A stretch of DNA of 64,000 nucleotides from Streptomyces sp. 135 (GTDB lineage Bacteria > Actinomycetota > Actinomycetes > Streptomycetales > Streptomycetaceae), in NCBI RefSeq assembly GCF_020026305.1, contig NZ_CP075691.1:5146001-5210000 (forward strand). The letters run 5' to 3'. The translations under genes and the position numbers were made by a program. This document shows, piece after piece, positions 44,114-52,115 of the stretch; the stretch's first letter is position 1, and every line of letters starts with the position of its first letter. Below the pieces are notes generated by a model. The model did no database searches. It had not been told where the DNA came from and saw only the letters and a program-made list of their open reading frames with translations.

Positions 44114-44494
44114 TCAGCTCCCGAAGACTTCGCGGACGGCGTGGCCGAGGACGGGGTAGAGCGCCCCGACCATCAGGACGACCCAGATGCCGACGACGGT
44201 CCAGAGCATCTGCTTCTGGTAGCGGGGTCCCTTCGACCAGAAGTCGACGGCGATGACGCGCAGGCCGTTGAGCGCGTGGAAGAGGATGGCGGCGACCAGG
44301 CCGTACTCGAGGAGTGCGACGAGGGGCGTCTTGTAGGTGCTGACGACGTCGTCGTACGCCTCCGGGGAGACGCGGACGAGAGCGGTGTCGAGCACATGCA
44401 CGAACAGGAAGAAGAAGATGAGGACGCCGGTGACTCGATGAGCCACCCAGGACCACATTCCTTCCCGGCCGCGGTACAGCGTTCCAGCCGGCAC
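44114..44494 (-). CDS. sdhC: Succinate dehydrogenase cytochrome b556 subunit
   Basis: 126 residues with three transmembrane helices. GTLYRGREGMWSWVAHRVTG is the SdhC signature region (quinone-site Ser/Arg and His); FFFLFVHVLDTALV and FHALNGLRVIAVDF carry candidate heme-ligand His residues. First gene of sdhCDAB; GTG start at 44494 preceded by GGAGGAA. The promoter must lie in 44495-44641. Confidence 0.94.
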   Translation of the reverse strand: MPAGTLYRGREGMWSWVAHRVTGVLIFFFLFVHVLDTALVRVSPEAYDDVVSTYKTPLVALLEYGLVAAILFHALNGLRVIAVDFWSKGPRYQKQMLWTVVGIWVVLMVGALYPVLGHAVREVFGS

Positions 44495-44629
44495 GGAAGT
44501 TCCTCCGGGAGCGGGGGTTGGGGCCGGCCGGCTTCGGTGTCGGACGAGCCCGGCCGGGTACGGTCCACCGGCCGCCCGTCATCGTATCGACGAGTTGTCG
44601 GTAGCCCTGCGCCGGGGCCGCCGGTGTGA

Positions 44630-44652
44630 TCAAACAGGCAGTCAAACAGGCA
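44630..44652 (-). repeat. Direct repeat TGCCTGTTTGA x2 upstream of sdhC
   Basis: On the minus strand TGCCTGTTTGA occurs twice, 12 bases apart start to start (44652-44642 and 44640-44630). The block includes the stop codon of the upstream uraD-like gene and lies about 136-158 bases before the sdhC start. It may be an operator for the sdh promoter or a chance duplication. Confidence 0.35.
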
Positions 44653-45457
44653 CGTACGGGCTATCGGGGCGCGAGGGCGGACGAGTGGGCTCCGCGGCGT
44701 CATCAGCGGTGATATCGGCGGTGTTTGCGCCGGTGTGGCGCAGGGTGAGGCGGGTGAGGCGGCCGCGGGCCAGGAGCCGCAGTTCGTCCGCGGCGATGGC
44801 GCGTTCCTCCTCCGGATCGTTGCCGAGGCGTGACCGAAGGCCGGAGAGCAGATGGTCCAGGGCCTCGTCGGAGGCGACGTCGTCGAGGCAGATCACGAAC
44901 GTGTGACCGAAGCGGCTCTCGTACGCGGCCTGGGCGGCGCGCAGTGCGGTGTGCGCGGCGGTGTACGTGGCCCGGGGCGCTCCCCACCGGGGGCCCGGCG
45001 GGTCGAGGGGTTCGCGGGCCAGGGCCTCGGTGAGGTCGGCGGGCGAGAGGTCGTACGCCGCCTCGTCGGAGGCGGCGAGCAGCGCGTCGAGGTCCGGATA
45101 GGGCCGGTGGGCGGCGACGCGGCGGGCCCAGCGCAGGCTTCCGCAGCAGGTGAGGAGGGCGGCCTCGGCCGCGCCCGGCGTGGCGGAGTTCAGCCGTTCC
45201 GGCGTGACGACGGGGGCGGCGGCGGGGGCGCCGGCGCCGGGGAGTCGGGAGGAACGGTGCGGGGACAGCGGGTGCTCCTGGGCAGGGGGCGGCTGGGACG
45301 GGCGGCGACAGCGGGAGGACGGTGCGGTGGGCGCTGGCGGTGCCGGCAGTGCTCGTGGCGTCGGTGGGGGCGGCGCCGGTGGTACAGGTGGTGCCAGTGT
45401 GGGACGTAACGGTAGCGAGGCGGGGGAGGAGGCGTCCGATGGATGAGCGAATTTCAT
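44642..45457 (-). CDS. OHCU decarboxylase (uric acid degradation)
   Basis: C-terminal ~165 residues match 2-oxo-4-hydroxy-4-carboxy-5-ureidoimidazoline decarboxylase (UraD/PucL-N type): LTCCGSLRWARRVAAHRPYP with the catalytic His, YTAAHTALRAAQAAYESRFG, HTFVICLDD, and a C-terminal NDPEEERAIAADELRLLARG pattern. It catalyses the last step from urate to S-allantoin. The first ~100 residues from ATG 45457 are Pro/Ala/Ser-rich and not part of the family, so the true start may be later (near VVTPERLNSATP). Upstream of and co-directional with sdhCDAB but functionally unrelated. Confidence 0.82.
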   Translation of the reverse strand: MKFAHPSDASSPASLPLRPTLAPPVPPAPPPPTPRALPAPPAPTAPSSRCRRPSQPPPAQEHPLSPHRSSRLPGAGAPAAAPVVTPERLNSATPGAAEAALLTCCGSLRWARRVAAHRPYPDLDALLAASDEAAYDLSPADLTEALAREPLDPPGPRWGAPRATYTAAHTALRAAQAAYESRFGHTFVICLDDVASDEALDHLLSGLRSRLGNDPEEERAIAADELRLLARGRLTRLTLRHTGANTADITADDAAEPTRPPSRPDSPYVPV

Positions 45458-45841
45458 CCGGAAGGGAGAGTTTCGCCGCGTCGTGTGGACGGGCGCCCGC
45501 CGGGGGTGCGTCGTAGCGTGGCGTAATGGCTCTGACTTCTGGTGCTTGTGGTGTGGCGCGGGAACGGCCTGTCGCGGGGCCGGGCGGTGATCCCGCCAGG
45601 ACGCGGGCGCGCCTGGGGCCCGGGGCGGCGGTGAGGCGGGCCCGTCGCCGCCGCGGGCGGCGCCGTCGTCGCGGGAGCGGTCGCGCTGACCGTCGCGCTG
45701 TGGCCCGGCGGTGGCGGGAGTGACGGGAGCGGCCCGGCGGATCCGCCCCGGCCCCCGTCGGACAAGGAGTCCGCCGCCTCGCGCGCGCCGAGCCCCAGCA
45801 AGAGCTACCCCCTGTCGAAGGCCCCGGCGACCATCCCGGCC

Positions 45842-47233
45842 GTGCGGGAGCACACCGCCGCCCGCGGCCCTGGCTGGCGCCCCGCCGAGGGCAAGGGCCG
45901 CGTGTACGTCCGGGACGAGGACCTGGCCGACGAGGGCCGCCTGATCGCCGGCGAGCTGAAACTCCGGTACGCCGGGGAGGGACGCGCCCGCGCGGGTGAC
46001 GTGGAACTGGCGCTCACGTCCGGGGCGGACGCCGGCCCGGAGTCGTACACCCTGTCCGTGAGGGCGCGGACGGTGCGGATCACCGCGCCCGACGAGGCCG
46101 GTGTGTTCTACGGGACCCGGACCCTCAAGCAGGAGGTGGCGGCAGGCCGGACGGCCCCCGAGGGCGTCGTGCGGGACCGGCCCGCCAAGCCGCAGCGGGG
46201 TTTCATGCTGGACATGGCCCGCAAGCACTTCGACGTGGCGTGGATCGAGGACCGGATCCGCGAGCTGGGCGACCTGAAGTTCAACCAGCTCGGCCTGCAC
46301 TTCTCCGACGATCAGGCCTTCCGCATCGAGTCGGACTCGCACCCCGAGATCGTCTCCGCCGACCACCTCACCAAGGCCCAGGTGCGCGGCATCCTGAAGC
46401 TCGCCGCGAGCCGGCACATCACCGTCGTGCCGGAGATCGACTCGCCGGGCCACCTCGGCGCCGTCATCCGGGCGCACCCCTCGCTCCAGCTCCGGGACGC
46501 CCGGGGCGCCGTCGCGCGCGGCGCGGTCGACATCTCCGAGCCGAAGGCCGCGCGGATCGTCGACGACCTCCTGAAGGAGTACGCCGAGCTCTTCCCCGGC
46601 CGCTACTGGCACCTCGGCGCCGACGAGTACAGCGCCCTGACGGTCGAGAACCCCGAGGCGTCCTTCCCGCAGCTGGCCGCCGCAGCCCGCGAGCGGTACG
46701 GGCCGAACGGCCGGGTGCAGGACCTGGCGACGGGGTGGCTCAACGACCGGGCCGACACCGTGCGCCCGTACGAGAAGAAGCTCAAGGCGTGGAACGACGG
46801 CTTCTTCCGGGGCGGGCGGGCCGAGGCCGCCGACGACCTGGAGGTCGCGTACTGGACGGGCAAGGAGATCGGCGCCCGCGAGCCCGTGGAGTATCTGAAG
46901 GCCGGGCGAGACCTCGTCAATTACAACGACGAGTATCTCTATTACGTCCTCGGGGAGCCCAACGAATTCCGCTATCCGACCGGGCAGCGGATCTACGAGA
47001 GCTGGACCCCCCGGGTGATCCGCGGCACGCGGCCGGTGAGCGCGGAGTACGACGACCAGATCCTCGGCGGCTCCTTCGCGGTCTGGTGCGATCTGGCCCG
47101 TTCCCAGACCCAGGAGCAGGTCGCGCGGGGTATCCGCATGCCGCTGCGGGCCACCGTCCAGAAGCTCTGGGATCCGCGCACGCCCACTATTTCCTGGAGC
47201 GAATTCGTGAAACTCGCTGATACGGTCCGTTAG
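45842..47233 (+). CDS. Beta-N-acetylhexosaminidase, GH20 (N-terminus in another frame)
   Basis: Exported GH20 enzyme releasing terminal GlcNAc/GalNAc. GH20b-like N-domain, then the TIM barrel starting QRGFMLDMARKHFDVAWIED, substrate motifs LGLHFSDDQAFRIESD and VVPEIDSPGHLGA, catalytic Asp-Glu in YWHLGADEYSALT, and a Trp-rich C-terminal part. The frame is coding from about 45635 (VVAGAVALTVALWPGGGG, an apparent signal anchor) but has no start there. An ATG at 45526 opens a basic N-terminus in a different phase, so one indel near 45640-45662 probably separates them. The true gene is likely 45526-47233. GTG 45842 is only the first in-frame start. Confidence 0.82.
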   Translation: MREHTAARGPGWRPAEGKGRVYVRDEDLADEGRLIAGELKLRYAGEGRARAGDVELALTSGADAGPESYTLSVRARTVRITAPDEAGVFYGTRTLKQEVAAGRTAPEGVVRDRPAKPQRGFMLDMARKHFDVAWIEDRIRELGDLKFNQLGLHFSDDQAFRIESDSHPEIVSADHLTKAQVRGILKLAASRHITVVPEIDSPGHLGAVIRAHPSLQLRDARGAVARGAVDISEPKAARIVDDLLKEYAELFPGRYWHLGADEYSALTVENPEASFPQLAAAARERYGPNGRVQDLATGWLNDRADTVRPYEKKLKAWNDGFFRGGRAEAADDLEVAYWTGKEIGAREPVEYLKAGRDLVNYNDEYLYYVLGEPNEFRYPTGQRIYESWTPRVIRGTRPVSAEYDDQILGGSFAVWCDLARSQTQEQVARGIRMPLRATVQKLWDPRTPTISWSEFVKLADTVR

Positions 47234-47317
47234 CCGCCGCCCGGCGCCCTGGGGAGGGACACGGGCGGGCGGCTTCCTGGATACGTCCGTGAACCACCCG
47301 TGGGGGGTCGCTCAGCG

Positions 47318-48154
47318 ATGCTGTGCAAGGCATGTCAGTTCAATACGGCGATGACGTCGGAGGGGTACTGCGGCGTCTGCGCCCAGGCGGCCGCCGAGGC
47401 CGCCCCGCCGCCCGGTCACGCCATGGCCGAGGGGCGCCCCGCCTGGCTGCGCTCGCCCGTCGGGCTCGGCCGGGCCGCCGCGGTGCTGCTCGGCGTCGTC
47501 ATCGCCACCGACGTCTACTCGCTGTGGGCCGGCACCGTCATGCAGGACGTGCTGGGAAAGCTGGTCGGCGGGGAGTACGGGGCGGACATCGAGCGGGAGG
47601 CGGAGAACGCCGACGCGCTGTACGCGAACACCGGGATCGCGCAGACGGCCGCGCTGCTCGCCACCTGCGTCGTCTTCCTCGTCTGGTTCCACCGGGTGCG
47701 GGTGAACGCCGAGGTGTTCGAGCCGCACATCCACCGCAAGAAGCGCGGCTGGACGGTGTGGGGCTGGTTCGTGCCGGTCGTGAACTTCTGGTTCCCGCGG
47801 CGGATCGCCGTCGACATCTGGGACGCGAGCGCCGCCCGCGCCGTGCCGCCCCACGGCGTGATGCCGCCGGACCCGGCGGCGGAGCGCGGCTCGCACCGGC
47901 TCGTCAACGTCTGGTGGACGCTGTGGGTGGCGAACCTCTTCGCCGGGCGGTGGGCGACCCAGTCGTACATGAAGGCCGAGGAGGCCGACGAGATCAAGGC
48001 GGCCGTCGCCAACATGATGTTCACGGACGCCCTGGACATCGCGGCCGCCGTGTGCGCCATCGTCTTCGTGCTGCGGCTCACGCGCATGCAGGACACCAAG
48101 GCCCGCACCGGCCCGGACCCCGCGCGGCAGGCGGTGCCCTCCCCCGCCCCGTGA
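47318..48154 (+). CDS. DUF4328-type membrane protein with zinc-ribbon N-terminus
   Basis: About 278 residues. The N-terminus has two Cys pairs (CKAC and CGVC, ~15 residues apart), a small zinc-ribbon-like knuckle. Four transmembrane helices follow (AAAVLLGVVIATDVYSLWAG, TAALLATCVVFLVWFHRVRV, a WGWFVPVVNFWFPRRIAVDI segment, and DALDIAAAVCAIVFVLRLTR). The WFxPxxNFWxP motif is what I associate with DUF4328. Start taken at ATG 47318; an upstream GTG 47300 would add 6 residues. Function unknown. Confidence 0.8.
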   Translation: MLCKACQFNTAMTSEGYCGVCAQAAAEAAPPPGHAMAEGRPAWLRSPVGLGRAAAVLLGVVIATDVYSLWAGTVMQDVLGKLVGGEYGADIEREAENADALYANTGIAQTAALLATCVVFLVWFHRVRVNAEVFEPHIHRKKRGWTVWGWFVPVVNFWFPRRIAVDIWDASAARAVPPHGVMPPDPAAERGSHRLVNVWWTLWVANLFAGRWATQSYMKAEEADEIKAAVANMMFTDALDIAAAVCAIVFVLRLTRMQDTKARTGPDPARQAVPSPAP

Positions 48155-48274
48155 CTTCCGCTCCGCTCGGTGACTTCCCCCTGTCCGGTGGCGAACTCGC
48201 CCGCCCCTGTGGTGTATTCGGCCGAGAGCGGGCAGAACAGGCGGAACGGTACGGAGTGCGACGGGGGACGCGTC

Positions 48275-48781
48275 ATGGGCTACTGGGGGTACTACGTCGT
48301 GGGCAGGAGCGAGCAGCCGCTCGCCCGGTTCCCGGCGGTCGCGGGCGTCCGGGACGACCTGGCCCTGCTCGAACGGCGGGCCGACGGCTGGCAGGTCTGG
48401 GAGGTGCCGGGCGGCGACGGCGCGCGCGACGTCGGAAACATGAACGCGCTGGCGCTTCAGACGGGCGCGCCCGCGCTCTTCGGGTACGTGATGGACAGCG
48501 ACTGCGTGGTCGTCGAGGCGGCGGCGCCCGAGAGCGGGGCGTGGACGACCTGCCTCGCGCGGCGCGCGATGGCCGGCTATCTCGGCGACGGCGGACTGAC
48601 CGTGGAGGACTACTTCCTGGAGCCGCCCGACGCCGCCGAACGCGCGGTCGCCTGGGCCGCCGAGTCGGGCCGCACGGTGCGGGCCCGGGCGCTCCTCGAC
48701 GTGCTGAACGCCGACGCCGAACCCTCGGCGGAGGAGCTCTTCTTCCGTTTCCTCGACCGGCTCGGTGTCGTGCCGCAGTGA
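48275..48781 (+). CDS. Hypothetical protein, 168 residues
   Basis: Soluble acidic protein beginning MGYWGYYVVGRSEQPLARFP, without signal peptide or membrane segment. It contains a central WQVWEVPGG and a C-terminal helix-rich region (ELFFRFLDRLGVVPQ). GGGGGA lies before the ATG at 48275; an in-frame ATG at 48170 is less likely. I do not recognise the family. Next gene on the same strand starts 72 bases on. Confidence 0.65.
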   Translation: MGYWGYYVVGRSEQPLARFPAVAGVRDDLALLERRADGWQVWEVPGGDGARDVGNMNALALQTGAPALFGYVMDSDCVVVEAAAPESGAWTTCLARRAMAGYLGDGGLTVEDYFLEPPDAAERAVAWAAESGRTVRARALLDVLNADAEPSAEELFFRFLDRLGVVPQ

Positions 48782-48853
48782 CGGCAGTGACGTTCCCGGC
48801 GCAGCGCACGCAGTAAGGGTGAAGCGCAGGGTCCGTGACGGGAGACGTACAGC

Positions 48854-49426
48854 ATGAGCCTGGTGGAGCTGATCGCGCAGGCCGACGACCGGGGCCTCGC
48901 GGCCAGTGGGCTTGCCTGCCTCGACCGCTGCGTGCCGGTGCTCGGCGGCGGCGACGACCTGTTGCGCCCCCTGTGGGCGCGGCTCGCGGAGGGCGGCGAC
49001 TGGGGTGAGGCACTGGCCGGGGCCCGGTCTGCGCTCGCCCCGGCGGACGCGGGCGGACCGTCGGACGAGGTCGCCGCGCTGGCCCGGCGCATGCTCGACG
49101 CCGTCCCCGCGGCGCACTCGGGCCCGGCGGTACGGGAGTGGGCGGACGGCTGCTCCGTCGCGGCCCTCCAGGTCCACCGCCTGCTGGACACCACGCCCTG
49201 GGACGGGGCCCGCCCCGTGTCGGCGCGCCGCGAGGGCCGCACGGACGGCATGACACCGCTGGTCGAGGCCGAACTGCGGCGCCAGATCCAGATCCTGGAG
49301 CTCCTGGCCAACAAGGGCGCGGGCCCGGCGGGCGGCCTGCGGCAGGCGCTGGACGTCTCCCTGGAGGGGCGGCGGGTGCTGCGGGCGGTGGTGTCGCGGC
49401 GGGCGCGGGGTGCGGCTGACGGCTGA
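48854..49426 (+). CDS. Hypothetical protein, 190 residues
   Basis: Helical soluble protein (SLVELIAQADDRGLAASGLA ... LWARLAEGGDWGEALAGARS ... VEAELRRQIQILELLANKGA). No signal, TM or known motif seen. The position after another small unknown suggests a shared unit, but nothing in the sequence gives a function. ATG at 48854 with GGGAGACG upstream. Confidence 0.65.
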   Translation: MSLVELIAQADDRGLAASGLACLDRCVPVLGGGDDLLRPLWARLAEGGDWGEALAGARSALAPADAGGPSDEVAALARRMLDAVPAAHSGPAVREWADGCSVAALQVHRLLDTTPWDGARPVSARREGRTDGMTPLVEAELRRQIQILELLANKGAGPAGGLRQALDVSLEGRRVLRAVVSRRARGAADG

Positions 49427-49483
49427 CGGTGCTCAGGCCGCGCGGGGGCGGGCGCCCTGCACGTGGCCCGGGTGCGGCTCACC

Positions 49484-49675
49484 TCAGGCGGCGCCGAGGA
49501 AGCCGTACGCGATGAATCCGGCGCAGACGGCGAACAGCACCGCGGCGACGGCCAGCACGCGGCGGTCCGAGATCTCGCCGACCAGGGTCGGATCGTCGGG
49601 GTCCTCGGGAACGACGACTTCCCCGATATCTACCGTGATATCTGCTGCCGTGCTTTCGTTGTTCAACTTCCCCAC
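49484..49675 (-). CDS. Small single-pass membrane protein
   Basis: About 63 residues: acidic N-terminal half (ITVDIGEVVVPEDPDDP), then one C-terminal transmembrane helix (RVLAVAAVLFAVCAGFIAYG). GTG 49675 is the likely start. Divergent from the NTPase/binding-protein pair, with a 180-base AT-richer intergenic region between them. Function unknown. Confidence 0.6.
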   Translation of the reverse strand: MGKLNNESTAADITVDIGEVVVPEDPDDPTLVGEISDRRVLAVAAVLFAVCAGFIAYGFLGAA

Positions 49676-49855
49676 CCCATGAGCGACGCAACACAACAGG
49701 CGATCCCGAAATCCGGCCGTTTATACAACACTTCGGCGCGTATTCACCAGCGCGAGGACAAACCTCTCGGGCGGTCTCTTACCAAAGCCCGAACCCCTTG
49801 GTTAACCTGACGAGCCATCACCGGCGACCCGGCCGTCAATGCCACGGAGAGTCCC

Positions 49856-52075
49856 GTGTCTGATGAACTCGGATTCGACGAGCTGCTGGACGACGGCGGC
49901 TTGATCGCCCGGCTGCTCGGCAGGACCGCGGCAGGGCGCAAGAGAGGGCTGCTCTACGGTCCTGACCTGCCCGTGGTGCTGCTCGTCGGCGGGCCGGGCA
50001 TGGGCAAAGGGCGCCTCCTGCGGTGCGTGAGGGACCGCTTCGGGCCGCGCGTCCCCACCGCCTACCTCGACTGCGGTCTGAGCGACTGCCGCGAGCAGGC
50101 CGAACAGCGGCCCGCGAGCCGCTCGGACGTGACCGAGGCGCTGCGCCAGATCGCCTCGCAGTACGGGGAGTGGGCGGGGGACGGCGGCAAGATCGCCGTG
50201 CCGCGGCTGTACGCCGGCCTCGCGGCAGTGGCGGCCAGCGACCGGCTCGCCCACGCGGCGCCCCTGGTGGACGAGGTGGCGCGGCTGGAGGGCCTGCTGC
50301 CGCCCAGGTCGTTCTGGCACGGCGTGCTGATGGGGGCGGCCAACAACTACCTCGGATTCCTGGGCGGCCTGGTCACCACGCCGCTGGCGGGGCCCTTCAT
50401 CAACGCCCTCCTCGACGGACTGTTCGCCCGCCTCTCGTCGGAGGGCAAGGCCGCCCTCGCGGAGTGCTACGGCGACTACCCCGGCGCCGGCGGCAACCCC
50501 CAGGCCGGGCTGCGGTCGCTGGGCGGTGACTTCCAGCAGGGCGGGGAGGCGCGACGGATCGCCGAAGGCTTCCTCTTCCGGGCGCTGCGGCAGGACGTCG
50601 ACGCCGCCTACCGCTCCGTACGAGGGCGTCTGTCGCGGGTGGGACGGCCCGCCCTGCTCCTCGACCACGCGGACAACTACCTGGGCAGACGGCTGCTGAA
50701 ACCGGTCCTGGAGGACCGCGAGCGCGGCCACCACGACCGGCTCGTCGTCCTCGCGACCGCCCGGCGTGCGGACGGCGGCCGCTTCCTCCACCGCGCGGGC
50801 GGCGCTCCGGCGGAGATGGCCGGATGGGAGCCGTTCACCGGAGCACTGCCCGACTGGAGCCGTCCGCCGGGCGGAGTGCCCGATCACGCGCCGCTGTGGC
50901 GCGGCGTCCTGCTCGTCCGCATGCCCGTGCTCACCCGCGACCAGCAGAAGGCCGAGCTGAGCAGGCTGCGGGGGGACCAGGAGCAGCCGGACACCGCCGT
51001 CCGGCTGCGCATCCACAGCGGTGTGCACCGGCTGAGCGGCGGCAGGCCGCTGTTCGTGACCCGGCTCGGGGAGGCGGCCGCCGCCCTGACGTTCCCGGCA
51101 ACCGACGATCGCGCCGACTGCACCGACTGGACGCTCCTCGACGCCCGGGTCCCCGCGAGGGACGACGGCGAGGGGCGCCGGGTGGCCGACCGGCCCGTGG
51201 CCGACGTACTCATCGACGAACTCGTCACCTGCCAGCGCCCCGAGGAGCTGCCGCCCGAGCACCGAGGCCACTGGCTCGACCTGCTCACCCACCTGTCGGT
51301 GGCGCACGACGCGGAGTGCGCCCAGACCCTGATGCGCGCGGTGCAGGAGGGGCGGGACGATCACCTGTCCGCGTACCTCATCGCCGACCTCCTGGAGGAC
51401 AGCGGCTGGCCGCGCTGCCCCCGGCACTTCATCGGCGACCTCGGCCTGCGCCGTCTCCTGACGCGGCGGCTCCACCTCCTGCGGCCCGGCGGCGCCGCCT
51501 GGCACACGGACCACGCGCTGCTCCAGGGCCACTACCGCGACCTGGGGAACGACCACCCCGACGCGCTGTTCAGGACCGCGGGCGCGCACCGGATGCACCA
51601 CCTCCTCGCCTCCGACGGCGCGGACCTCGTCACGCGGTATCTGGCCGGGACCTTCCTCACCCGCCCCACCGCCGAGTGGTGCGAGGAGCTCCTCGCCATC
51701 GCGGACGCCGCGCTGATCGGGGCGGACGACGACCGGTACGCCCGCGCCCTGGGTGAGGTCCACGTCCACGGCGACACCCGGCGGCGGCTGATCGACCGGC
51801 TGCTGCACGCGGTGTGGCTCACCGAGGACCGGACGCAGCCGCTGGACGAGACCGTGCCGGGCGCGCTGCGCGGTCCGCTGCGGGGGCTCAGCGAGGAGCT
51901 GGCGCGGATCGCCGACGAGGCGGTGCGCGACCAGGGCCCCGAAGGGGCGGACGTGGCCAGGGCGGCGGAGGGGGCCGCGCTGCTCGTCCGCATGGCCCGG
52001 GAGTGGGGAGACCGGGCGCAGGACAAGCAGCCGTTGCGGCGGTGCGGGTGCACGGAGCACATCGGGTTCGGCTGA
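49856..52075 (+). CDS. Large P-loop NTPase, STAND-like
   Basis: 739 residues, cytoplasmic. Walker A VVLLVGGPGMGKGRLLRCV (GxPGMGKG at ~45-52) and a Walker B-like GRPALLLDHADN followed by a sensor-like LVVLATARR; a hydrophobic stretch at ~160-190 (FLGGLVTTPLAGPFINALLD) may be a membrane-contact segment. The C-terminal ~350 residues are helical without recognised repeats (WLDLLTHLSVAHDAECAQTL ... YLIADLLEDSGW). The overall plan suggests a STAND/AAA-type signalling NTPase, but no exact family is assignable. GTG start at 49856. 40 bases upstream of a membrane-anchored binding-fold protein, almost certainly its partner. Confidence 0.72.
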   Translation: MSDELGFDELLDDGGLIARLLGRTAAGRKRGLLYGPDLPVVLLVGGPGMGKGRLLRCVRDRFGPRVPTAYLDCGLSDCREQAEQRPASRSDVTEALRQIASQYGEWAGDGGKIAVPRLYAGLAAVAASDRLAHAAPLVDEVARLEGLLPPRSFWHGVLMGAANNYLGFLGGLVTTPLAGPFINALLDGLFARLSSEGKAALAECYGDYPGAGGNPQAGLRSLGGDFQQGGEARRIAEGFLFRALRQDVDAAYRSVRGRLSRVGRPALLLDHADNYLGRRLLKPVLEDRERGHHDRLVVLATARRADGGRFLHRAGGAPAEMAGWEPFTGALPDWSRPPGGVPDHAPLWRGVLLVRMPVLTRDQQKAELSRLRGDQEQPDTAVRLRIHSGVHRLSGGRPLFVTRLGEAAAALTFPATDDRADCTDWTLLDARVPARDDGEGRRVADRPVADVLIDELVTCQRPEELPPEHRGHWLDLLTHLSVAHDAECAQTLMRAVQEGRDDHLSAYLIADLLEDSGWPRCPRHFIGDLGLRRLLTRRLHLLRPGGAAWHTDHALLQGHYRDLGNDHPDALFRTAGAHRMHHLLASDGADLVTRYLAGTFLTRPTAEWCEELLAIADAALIGADDDRYARALGEVHVHGDTRRRLIDRLLHAVWLTEDRTQPLDETVPGALRGPLRGLSEELARIADEAVRDQGPEGADVARAAEGAALLVRMAREWGDRAQDKQPLRRCGCTEHIGFG

Positions 52076-52115
52076 CCAGGCGATACGTGGCTTCACCGGC
52101 AGAGGGAAGGCAGCG

